Assembly (NCBI GenBank): GCA_964483375.1
Contig: CAZABJ010000039.1
Location: 1 to 27,012 of the forward strand
Length of the DNA: 27,012 bases
From: JAUIEH01 sp964483375
GTDB taxonomy: Bacteria > Pseudomonadota > Alphaproteobacteria > Caulobacterales > Maricaulaceae
Direction of reading: 5' to 3'
Position 1 is the stretch's first letter. Every line of letters starts with the position of its first letter. This document shows, one piece after another, positions 6,836-14,101 of this stretch. The notes beneath the pieces are model-generated. The model did not search any database. It was not told the origin of the DNA and saw only the letters and a program-made list of their open reading frames with translations. The position numbers and the translations under genes were made by a program.

Positions 6836-7672
6836 ATGAATGACGGGCCTGTCGTCATCGGCGTGGTCGCCCCGGGCCGGCGCATCGAAGAAGCGATGGC
6901 TGAGCAGGTGACAGCGCTTGCGCGCGCCCTGCACGGCGACCGAGTGGCTGTGCGTTTTCATCCGCAGTGCTTCCTGTCCCATGGCCACTTCGCCGGGGAT
7001 GACGCCGCCCGCGCCGCCGCCTTCGTCTCCGTCGCGAACGACCCTGACGTGGATGCGGTTTGGTTCGGCCGTGGAGGCTACGGCGCCTGCCGCCTGCTCG
7101 ACCAGGGTCTGGAAAACCTCTCCAGCGCGGCGCGCGAGAAGACCTATCTCGGCTATAGCGACGCGGGGTTCTTGCTGGGCTACCTCTACGCCAACGCCAT
7201 CGGCGAGGTCGCGCACGGCCCCATGCCGGCGGATATCACGCGGGTGAATGGCGAGGCGGCGGTGGCTCGCGCGCTCGATTGGCTGGTCGGTCGCGAACCG
7301 ACCGCGCTTGAGCCTTCCCTCATCGACGCCTCGCCCACCGCCGCCTTCAATCTCACCACGCTGAGCCATCTCATCGGAACACCGGCCGAACCCCCCTTAA
7401 GCGGCCATGTGGTGATGGTCGAAGACATCGACGAGCATCACTACGAAATCGACCGCGCGGCGTTTCAGACCCTCACCGTGCTGGCGCGGCAAGGCATAGC
7501 AGGCCTGCGGCTGGGGCGATGCTCAAGCATTCCGGTCAACGACATCGCGTTCGGCGCTGATGAGACGGAGATCGCCCAAGACTGGTGCGCGCGAACCGGC
7601 GTGCCCTATCTCGGCCGGGCGGATATTGGACATGATGCGGACAATCGCATCGTGCCTTTCGGCGCGCCATGA
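6836..7672 (+). CDS. LD-carboxypeptidase, peptidase family S66 (LdcA-like)
   Basis: Members remove the terminal D-Ala from tetrapeptides (L to D bond) of turned-over peptidoglycan in the cytoplasm, giving the tripeptide used for recycling. In this 278-residue protein the nucleophile is Ser108 in GYSD (106-109); Glu196 and His266 (in IGHD) complete the Ser-Glu-His triad of the S66 family, and the RGGYG motif is at 79-83. There is no signal peptide, as expected for a cytoplasmic enzyme. The ATG follows an AAGGAA site. Divergent placement next to a MurC/Mpl-like ligase supports the recycling assignment. Related S66 enzymes that cleave microcin C7 (MccF) share the fold, but the neighbourhood makes that less likely. 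Confidence 0.92.
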   Translation: MNDGPVVIGVVAPGRRIEEAMAEQVTALARALHGDRVAVRFHPQCFLSHGHFAGDDAARAAAFVSVANDPDVDAVWFGRGGYGACRLLDQGLENLSSAAREKTYLGYSDAGFLLGYLYANAIGEVAHGPMPADITRVNGEAAVARALDWLVGREPTALEPSLIDASPTAAFNLTTLSHLIGTPAEPPLSGHVVMVEDIDEHHYEIDRAAFQTLTVLARQGIAGLRLGRCSSIPVNDIAFGADETEIAQDWCARTGVPYLGRADIGHDADNRIVPFGAP

Positions 7673-7712
7673 CCGACATTGCGTTTGGAAACGGCGCTGG
7701 CCCAGCCATGAT

Positions 7713-7727
7713 TGCTACATTATAACA
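7713..7727. promoter_or_regulatory. Zur-box-like palindrome upstream of the ZIP transporter
   Basis: The 15-bp sequence TGCTACATTATAACA matches the proteobacterial Zur core TGTTATANTATAACA at 12 of 14 defined positions, with one half-site perfect. It lies 28 bp before the transporter start and contains TATAAC (7721-7726), a plausible -10 element, so a bound repressor would block transcription. The consensus is from memory and binding is inferred; the target gene being a metal importer makes the match credible. Confidence 0.5.
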
Positions 7728-7755
7728 CCGCGCCTGTCGGGGGAGGACGCCGCTC

Positions 7756-8643
7756 GTGTTCAGCATGGTTCCAGCCGCAGTGGGTTTTGGGCTCATTGCA
7801 GGGACGCTCACCACTCTGGGCCTTCTCGCGGCGGTTTGGCGCACGGCTTGGACTCGGGATCGCGCGGGCCTGTTCGCCGCCTTTGCGGCGGGCGCTCTGG
7901 TCACGATTTCACTGTTGCATCTCACCCCTGAGGCGCTGGCCATGTCGGCCCGCGGGCCTCAGCTGATGCTCATCGGCTTTGCGTTCGGTTTTCTTCTCAA
8001 CCGCGGCGTGCTCGCCTTGGCGGAAGGACGCGGGCGGGCGGACCTCGCCGGCGGTCTCACCCCGGCGCTCGGGATCGCAACCCACTCCTTCATCGACGGG
8101 GTCGTTTACGCGGTCACCTTCTCGGTGAGCTTCGCCACGGGGCTGCTCACCGCGGTGGGGTTGGTGCTGCACGAGGTGCCCGAAGGGGTGATCGTCTTCG
8201 CCCTGTTGCGGGGCGCCGGATTCTCCACGGGGCACGCCTTTTGGCTTGCGTTTTTAGCCGCAGCGGTCACCACGCCGTTGGGCGCGGCTGTCGCTTATCC
8301 GTTTGTCTCTTCGATCAACGAAGCCACGCTTGGCGATTTGTTCGCGCTCGCCGCGGGGCTGCTCTTGTATGTCGGCGCGGGGCACCTGCTGCCGCATGTG
8401 GAGCGCGAACGCTCGCGTCTCGCCACGCCGGTCGCAGCGCTGGGCGCGCTTGTGGGCGTCGCCATGACGCTCACCCACAGCCACGGCGATCACGGCCACG
8501 CCCATGGCGGGGCTCATGATCATTCGACGCATGAAGCCGAAGACGCCGGCGCGCAGGGTCACGACCACAACGATCACGATCACGAGCACCATGATCACGA
8601 CCACGACCATGACGGCCACGATCATGATCATGATCATCCCTAA
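7756..8643 (+). CDS. ZIP-family metal (zinc) transporter with histidine-rich C-terminal tail
   Basis: This 295-residue inner-membrane protein of the ZIP/GufA type probably imports Zn2+ or a similar divalent ion. Hydrophobic segments cover most of residues 5-238. The two metal-site motifs of the family are present, HSFIDG at 110-115 and HEVPEG at 139-144. The last 55 or so residues are not membrane-like: 21 of the final 56 are histidine and many others are aspartate, which would bind several metal ions. The start is taken as GTG at 7756, nine bases after a GGGGGAGG site; an ATG three codons later is an alternative. A Zur-like box lies upstream. ZIP proteins usually carry His-rich stretches in an internal loop, so this terminal position is notable. 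Confidence 0.9.
   Translation: MFSMVPAAVGFGLIAGTLTTLGLLAAVWRTAWTRDRAGLFAAFAAGALVTISLLHLTPEALAMSARGPQLMLIGFAFGFLLNRGVLALAEGRGRADLAGGLTPALGIATHSFIDGVVYAVTFSVSFATGLLTAVGLVLHEVPEGVIVFALLRGAGFSTGHAFWLAFLAAAVTTPLGAAVAYPFVSSINEATLGDLFALAAGLLLYVGAGHLLPHVERERSRLATPVAALGALVGVAMTLTHSHGDHGHAHGGAHDHSTHEAEDAGAQGHDHNDHDHEHHDHDHDHDGHDHDHDHP
8554..8640 (+). repeat. Low-complexity His/Asp codon repeat in the transporter tail
   Basis: This stretch of alternating CAC/CAT and GAC/GAT codons includes three perfect tandem GATCAT units at 8620-8637. Such in-frame 6-bp units can expand or shrink by slippage without a frameshift, so tail length may vary between strains. Confidence 0.7.
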
Positions 8644-8707
8644 GCGCTGAATCCGGGTCTCGCTGCGCGCCCGTCAGGCGAGCGGCCGTCGAACGGTCAT
8701 CCGCCGA

Positions 8708-10735
8708 CTAGGGACGAACCGGCGCGCCGTTCTCAAACGCGTCCCAGACTTCCTCACGCCAGGTCGGGTCCGGCCGGGTCGCCCGAACTTCGAACACCAT
8801 GCGGTCTTCAAAAACCCGTCCATGCCGGTCGGTGACCGACACCGTCGCCACATGCACGCCCTCAGGAAGCTCTTGGGGAAGCAGCGCCCGCCACAGGTGC
8901 ATGTTGCGGTCGGCGACCGACCATTGCGGCTGAGGCGGCGCAGGCTCGAACTGACGGCGTCCGTAGGACTGATAGCCCTGCGCACTCGGATCGCCCGAGC
9001 GGCTTTCAACTGCGAAGCGGCTGACTGTGAACTGGCGCTGGACGGCGAAGGGATCGGCGAATTCCGCGCCGATGCGGGCCTCCTCCCCCGCCGCTTCCTG
9101 GGTCCGGACCATGGCGATCGCCGGGCCGTCATTGATCGACAGCGTCACCTCAGTCTCGCTGTCGCCGATCCAGACATTGGCGGTCACATAGCTGCGCCCG
9201 GTCAAATCCTCCGGCGTGAGGATCTTCACGTCGGGCAAATCATAGATGTTGAGCGGCGGCACGGGGTCGCGGGTTGCTCTGTCTTCGCGCCGCCACGCGT
9301 CTATCGCCTCGAACCATGTCCGGAAGCCGGGCGTGTTGACGGACAGCCACATGGTACGATGTCGGCCCATATTCGCCGCCATGAACCGCTCCTGGTAAGA
9401 GCCCTGCGCGTCGAATGCGAGCTCCACCCAGCCGCGCGGCGCGCCCAACCGGCTCAACGCCATCGGCGTGCCGTGGACGTCGAAATCGCCGTGGTACCAG
9501 GCGCCCGACACCGCGCCGGAGACGATGTGCCGGAACGGCAGCGCGTCAACGTTCACCGCCTCCTCCCACGGGCCGAAGCTGTCGCCAGGCGCCAGGTTTT
9601 CGATGGTGTGCGTGTGGCCCGACAGCGACAGCGCTTCGCGGCCTTCGACCATCGCATAGAGCTCGTTCACATTGTCGGTCTGGTGCGGCGTCGTCGTCTG
9701 GTCGACATAGGAGACGAACGGAATGTGGTGCGCGAACACGATCGTGTTGTCCGCATCGACATTGGCGAGCACGCCTTCGACGAACGCCATTTGGTCGTCG
9801 GTGATGCGCGCATTGTACCGCTTGCGCTCGTCTTCAAGACAGAACTCGCGGCCAGGCGTCGCCGCATCTTCAGCGCCGCAAGGATAAACAACGTTGTCCA
9901 ACACGACGAAGGTCACCGCGCCCATTTCGAATGCGTAGTAATTCGGGCCGTAGAGACGACGCCAGCTGTCGGCGCTGTTCGCGTCGAAATCCGCGTCGAA
10001 ATCGAAGTCGTGATTGCCGTGCGCCCACCATTGCGGCGCGCCGACCGCGCCCCAGAGCTCCGCCACGCGCGGGATCAGATCGAGATCATCGCCCAGGACG
10101 TCGCCTACGGCGATAAGGCAGTCCACCGCGCCCGGCCCGCGATCGACGATGTCGTCGACCACGGCGTCTCGCATATAGCCGATTTCCGTATTGGCGTAGG
10201 TTTGGATGTCACCCAGCACGGCGCACGCGAAGTCCTCGCCGACGGTGCTGGGAATGATGGGGAAATTGATCGCCGCGGGCAGCGGACCGGTCGGCGGAAG
10301 ACCGCCATAGCGCAGCGGGCGCGGGCTGCCCTCCGGCTTATGCTCATAAGCAAACTGGGGGACCCAGTTTTCATCGGTCGGCACGCGCCAGCCTGAGGGC
10401 TGAATCACAAACACGGACATGTCTTGGCGAACCGGGAGACTGTAACCGCCCTCGGCGTCGGTGGAGACGACATCCCGCCCGTTAGACACCAACACATCCG
10501 CCACGCCGGGTTCTCCCGCCTGGCGTACGCCGTCGCGATTGCGATCGTCGAACACATGGCCGGTGACAGCCTCGCGCGGTTCCGCATCCGCCGCCGCAGG
10601 CACCACCTCGATGGTCGCGAGATAGAGAGCCTCAGGGCTTGCCTCGCGCGTTTCCTCGACGGGCGCGGTCACACAGGCCGCCAACAGGATCGGGGGGAGC
10701 GAAATGCCAAGCGTGCGGAGCGCGGAGCGGGTCAT
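8708..10735 (-). CDS. Calcineurin-like metallophosphoesterase lipoprotein with N- and C-terminal accessory domains
   Basis: This 675-residue envelope phosphoesterase has a signal sequence with lipobox LLAAC, so Cys21 is probably lipidated. Residues 56-110 form a beta-sandwich of the MetallophosN/SdrD-like type with GHVFDDRNRDG. The dinuclear-metal catalytic core follows: GDIQTY (175-180), GDVLGDD (211-217), GNHDFD (240-245), AHHIPF (335-340) and GHTHTIEN (373-380), all expected ligands present. The C-terminal part (about 460-670) matches the MetallophosC-type beta domain arrangement. The substrate could be a phosphodiester, nucleotide or phospholipid; it cannot be chosen from sequence. It lies 100 bp downstream of the HpnM-like gene on the same strand, with a possible own promoter, and converges with the ZIP gene. 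Confidence 0.9.
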   Translation of the reverse strand: MTRSALRTLGISLPPILLAACVTAPVEETREASPEALYLATIEVVPAAADAEPREAVTGHVFDDRNRDGVRQAGEPGVADVLVSNGRDVVSTDAEGGYSLPVRQDMSVFVIQPSGWRVPTDENWVPQFAYEHKPEGSPRPLRYGGLPPTGPLPAAINFPIIPSTVGEDFACAVLGDIQTYANTEIGYMRDAVVDDIVDRGPGAVDCLIAVGDVLGDDLDLIPRVAELWGAVGAPQWWAHGNHDFDFDADFDANSADSWRRLYGPNYYAFEMGAVTFVVLDNVVYPCGAEDAATPGREFCLEDERKRYNARITDDQMAFVEGVLANVDADNTIVFAHHIPFVSYVDQTTTPHQTDNVNELYAMVEGREALSLSGHTHTIENLAPGDSFGPWEEAVNVDALPFRHIVSGAVSGAWYHGDFDVHGTPMALSRLGAPRGWVELAFDAQGSYQERFMAANMGRHRTMWLSVNTPGFRTWFEAIDAWRREDRATRDPVPPLNIYDLPDVKILTPEDLTGRSYVTANVWIGDSETEVTLSINDGPAIAMVRTQEAAGEEARIGAEFADPFAVQRQFTVSRFAVESRSGDPSAQGYQSYGRRQFEPAPPQPQWSVADRNMHLWRALLPQELPEGVHVATVSVTDRHGRVFEDRMVFEVRATRPDPTWREEVWDAFENGAPVRP

Positions 10736-10835
10736 AGGCGCAGTCGTCCCTTCAAAGAAGTTTCGCCAAACTCGCCAGCGGTCTAACAGACATTTGTGAC
10801 GTGGCGACTACAGCTCGCCGCCAAACGCGCCCCGC

Positions 10836-11477
10836 TCAGCCTTGGACGGCGTCCACCGCCATTTGCATGCGCGACACCAGGGAGCCGAGCCCATCCCGCG
10901 ACGCCACCGAGCGAAACTCCGCGCGCAGGGTAACCAGCCGCGATATCCGCGCCACCAGCACGTCGAGAACTTTGGGCTCGCCTTCCACGTCACGCAGCCG
11001 CCACTCGATCGTCGCAGCATCGCGACCGGCCGCATTCAAGATGGCGGAGCGCACGACCACCTCATTGTCGCGGATCCGGCGCACGTCGCGCACCTCGATC
11101 GTTTGGCGAGCCAACGCGTCTATCTGGGAGGCGAAAACCGTTGAAATATAATCGGGAAACAAGGCGTCGTAGCGCTCCAGCGTCTCGGGCTCGGCGGCCT
11201 CGCGCAAATCCGCGCTGAGAGCGAAGCGGCCCATCGCCTCCACCGCCAAATCATCGCGCAAGACGTCCTGCATGGCGCGCGCCCGTTCGGCGTCATCCGA
11301 TGCGGTGTCGGAGGCGACCGCGGCGAGATCCGCAATGAGGCCCTCGATAAAGGCCTCGGAAGCGATGGCGAACGCGTCCGCCTCTCCGTCCGGCTCCTGC
11401 GCCATGGCGGGGAAGGCCCCGGCGAAAAGGTAAGCGAGCGCGGCGATAACCGCGGACTTAGCTCGGAAGTGAAGCAT
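10836..11477 (-). CDS. HpnM/MlaC-like periplasmic lipid-binding protein (Ttg2D family)
   Basis: This 213-residue exported protein belongs to the toluene-tolerance Ttg2D/MlaC family, whose members carry phospholipids or other lipids across the periplasm. A clear signal peptide ends at AMA, with cleavage expected before Gln27. The body (about 60-205) shows the helical segment with DDLAVEAMGRFALSADLR and the later beta region ending in LVSRMQMAVDAV. Its ATG lies inside the last 20 bases of the upstream RND gene and has a GAGGAG site, so translation is coupled. Pairing with an HpnN-like transporter is the arrangement known from hopanoid clusters (HpnM-HpnN), so that name is preferred over MlaC. 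No MlaA, B, D, E or F genes are nearby. Confidence 0.85.
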   Translation of the reverse strand: MLHFRAKSAVIAALAYLFAGAFPAMAQEPDGEADAFAIASEAFIEGLIADLAAVASDTASDDAERARAMQDVLRDDLAVEAMGRFALSADLREAAEPETLERYDALFPDYISTVFASQIDALARQTIEVRDVRRIRDNEVVVRSAILNAAGRDAATIEWRLRDVEGEPKVLDVLVARISRLVTLRAEFRSVASRDGLGSLVSRMQMAVDAVQG

Positions 11478-14085
11478 CTTGGCGTCGCTCCTCAGTATCG
11501 AGCGCGGGCGTTTGAGCCGCCCTGCTCGCGCCGATTCGCTCCATCAGGAACGGCAACAAGACGATCGTGCACGTCGAGGTCCAAAACAAGGCGATCGTCA
11601 ACAAGACGCCCATGCTCGCCGTGCCTTGGTGCGGCGACACCGCGAGGCTGGCGAACGACGCGATGGTGGTCATCGCGCTGAACACCACCGCGCGGGGCGT
11701 CGTGGTGTCATACACCCCCGCCGCCCGAGCCACCCCTCGCGCGCGCAGCGCCAGGTGAATCGCGCTGTCGACGCCCAGTCCGATCAAAAGCGGCAACACG
11801 ATCACATTGGCGAAATTGAACGGCATCCCGATCAAAACGCCGGTGGCCGTGGTCAACGCGCCCGCCAGCGCCAGCGTGACCAGGATCAACGCCGTCACGG
11901 CGGCGTCCCGCAAGGCGACGTAAACGATCACGGCGACGGCGAAACCGGCCAGCGCCACCGCGATCAACATGGCGCGCGACACCACCCCGCCCGCCTCCAG
12001 CACCGTCCGCGCGGGCCCGCTTGCGTCAGGGCTCTCCGCCACAACCGCCTCGACAAAGGCGCGGCGAGCGGCGGGATCGCGCAGGTCCTCGACAGGCGAG
12101 ATTTCAATCCGGGCCCGCCCGTCGTCCGCGAGGTAACGCTCGCGCAGGGACCCGGGCAGGGTCTCCAGGCTGACCGGTTCGGGGTAGAGCTGCGCGCGCA
12201 AACGGGTCAACTGCGCGTCCCAGAAGCGAAACACGTCCGCCTCCAGGGCTTCGCGCATGGCGGGTCCCTCTGCGTCGAGACGCCCCAGCGCTTCGGCCAA
12301 CCGCCCGAACGCAGCGCCGTCCGCAACCGCCAGGGCCGAGGCGAGCCGCGCATTCGCAGGCCCGGCGTCCGGCGGTTCCGTCGGCGGAGGGGAGAGCGCG
12401 CTTTCGATGCCGAAGGCGGCGAAGGCGATGAGGTCGGCTTTGGCGGCGGCGTCCTGGGGCAGGAAATCGCTCAGCGTCCGGGCGCTGTCGACCGCGGGCA
12501 CGGCGGCGAGCCGGGCGGCCAACGCGTCCGCAGCGGCCAAATCCGGAGCGAGCGCGCTGAGGCGATAGGGCTGGACGCGATCATCATCAAACAGCCTTTC
12601 AAAGGCCTGGACCGACGCGGCGTCCGGGTCCCTCAGCGCCATGGGATCGGCGTCGAACCGCGCAAACGGCGTCAAGGCGACGGCGACCAAACCCAGCGCC
12701 AACAGACCCCAGGCGAACACGCGCCGGCGTGCGGCCGCGGCCTCAGGCGCGGGCGCGTGCAGCCCGCGGGTCGCGGGGCGCGGCGGGGGCAACAAAGACA
12801 GCGTCGCGCCAAGAATACTGGTGGTCGCGGCGAAAGCGATCAGCACCCCGGCCGCCGCGATGATCCCGAGCTGAGCCATGCCGGCGAATTGGGTGGGCGC
12901 GAAAGCGAGAAACGCCATGGCCGTCGTGACCGCGGCGATGACGAAGGCCACCCCGATTTCACGCGCGGCCCGATACAGCGCGGGGCGCGCGCTCACGCCG
13001 CGCAGCCGGTCGGCCTGGACGTGCAGAACCAGGTGGATGGCGAAATCCACGCCGAGCCCCAGCATCAAGACCGCGAACGCGATTGAGACGAGGTTGAGCG
13101 CACCCACAGTCAGCGTCGCAAACCCAGCCGTCAACGCGATGGAAATGACCACCGCGGCGACCGTGGCGAGCGCCACCCGCGCGGACCGCAAGCCCACCAA
13201 CAACACCGCGCCCACGCCCAAGAACGACAGCATGAACGCAGCCCCGACCCCCTCTGCGACCGAGCGAAGCTCCTCAGACCGCAGGATCGGATCGCCGGTG
13301 AGATAGATCTGCGGCGAAACGCCGGTTGCAGCGGCGGCGGCGGCTTCAGCATCCATCACCGCGTCGCGCACGCGCCGGGCTGGGGCGAGCGCATCAAACG
13401 CCAAATTCGGCTCAACCACCAACAGCCGTTGGGTCAGCGCATCGCTATCGGCGTCTTCAAACGCGCCCAGCCACGAAAAGCCGCGCGGCGACCCATCCAG
13501 ACGGGCGTTGATGACGGCGGCGAGCTCGTCGCTGACCCGCGCCATCGCGGCGCGGTCGCCCCCCTCCTCCGCCCGCTCAAGCCCCTCAGCCAGCGCATCA
13601 AAGAGAACGGGCAAGGAGGGCGACGCCACCAGCCGCTCGATCAAGGGCGCGGCGCGGTTGAGCCTGTCCAGCAGACGCTCAAGCGCGTCGAATTCGAGGT
13701 ACAAAAGGCCGTTGCGCTCGAAAAACGGATCGATTTCCGGCGCATACACCCCGCGCACGGCTTCGCTCCGTTGCAACAGCTCCGACCGTAAGGCGCGCGC
13801 AAAAACGTCCGCCCCGTCCTCCGTGGAGGCGCGGACAAGCACGAGCACTTGATCCTGAAGCCGAGGGAACGTCGCCTCGAAGACGGCTTGGTCGCGCCGA
13901 TAGTCGACGTCGCGCGCAATCATGTCGCCCGCGTCGGTGTTCACCGACAGCTGAGCGATCGCCAGCGCAATGGAAGCCGCCGCCGCTGCGACCCACGCGG
14001 CAAGCGTGAGCCGCGGACGGCGGCGGGCCCAATTCAGCCAAGTCCAAAGGCCGGCCTGCGCGGCGATCAAGCGTCGTTCGCGCAT
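11458..14085 (-). CDS. HpnN-like RND/MMPL-family lipid transporter
   Basis: This 875-residue inner-membrane protein has the duplicated RND plan: helix 1 at about 27-45, a large periplasmic domain (46-275), helices at about 280-432, helix 7 at 456-474, a second periplasmic domain (475-700), and helices at about 704-848. Each half carries the same motif, GLGVDFAIH (343-351) and GLGVDSAIH (769-777), with Asp347 and Asp773 as likely proton-relay residues. The first periplasmic domain has FFERNGLLYLEFDAL (121-135), typical of HpnN. HpnN proteins move hopanoids toward the outer membrane. No hopanoid synthesis gene is in the window, so the cargo is open. The gene starts 16 bp after TonB receptor 1 and overlaps the HpnM-like gene by 20 bp. 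Confidence 0.85.
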   Translation of the reverse strand: MRERRLIAAQAGLWTWLNWARRRPRLTLAAWVAAAAASIALAIAQLSVNTDAGDMIARDVDYRRDQAVFEATFPRLQDQVLVLVRASTEDGADVFARALRSELLQRSEAVRGVYAPEIDPFFERNGLLYLEFDALERLLDRLNRAAPLIERLVASPSLPVLFDALAEGLERAEEGGDRAAMARVSDELAAVINARLDGSPRGFSWLGAFEDADSDALTQRLLVVEPNLAFDALAPARRVRDAVMDAEAAAAAATGVSPQIYLTGDPILRSEELRSVAEGVGAAFMLSFLGVGAVLLVGLRSARVALATVAAVVISIALTAGFATLTVGALNLVSIAFAVLMLGLGVDFAIHLVLHVQADRLRGVSARPALYRAAREIGVAFVIAAVTTAMAFLAFAPTQFAGMAQLGIIAAAGVLIAFAATTSILGATLSLLPPPRPATRGLHAPAPEAAAARRRVFAWGLLALGLVAVALTPFARFDADPMALRDPDAASVQAFERLFDDDRVQPYRLSALAPDLAAADALAARLAAVPAVDSARTLSDFLPQDAAAKADLIAFAAFGIESALSPPPTEPPDAGPANARLASALAVADGAAFGRLAEALGRLDAEGPAMREALEADVFRFWDAQLTRLRAQLYPEPVSLETLPGSLRERYLADDGRARIEISPVEDLRDPAARRAFVEAVVAESPDASGPARTVLEAGGVVSRAMLIAVALAGFAVAVIVYVALRDAAVTALILVTLALAGALTTATGVLIGMPFNFANVIVLPLLIGLGVDSAIHLALRARGVARAAGVYDTTTPRAVVFSAMTTIASFASLAVSPHQGTASMGVLLTIALFWTSTCTIVLLPFLMERIGASRAAQTPALDTEERRQDASLPS

Positions 14086-14101
14086 CCAGCCTCAGACGAG
14101 A

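Noticed and set aside
8620..8637. Tandem GATCAT units as a possible repeat array
   Set aside because: They are only three codon pairs for His/Asp within a coding tail, with no spacer structure, so not a CRISPR or intergenic element.
8661..8684. Hairpin between the convergent ZIP and phosphoesterase genes
   Set aside because: CGCT/AGCG and CGCC/GGCG pair only with a 3-base bulge and there is no T tract on either side, so a terminator call is not supported.
8822..10396. 524-codon plus-strand frame opposite the phosphoesterase
   Set aside because: The Arg/His-rich product has no motif, while the opposite strand encodes all metallophosphoesterase motifs.
11479..13086. 535-codon plus-strand frame opposite the HpnN-like gene
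   Set aside because: Shadow frame with Arg/Gly/Gln-rich composition; the minus strand has clear RND helices and motifs.
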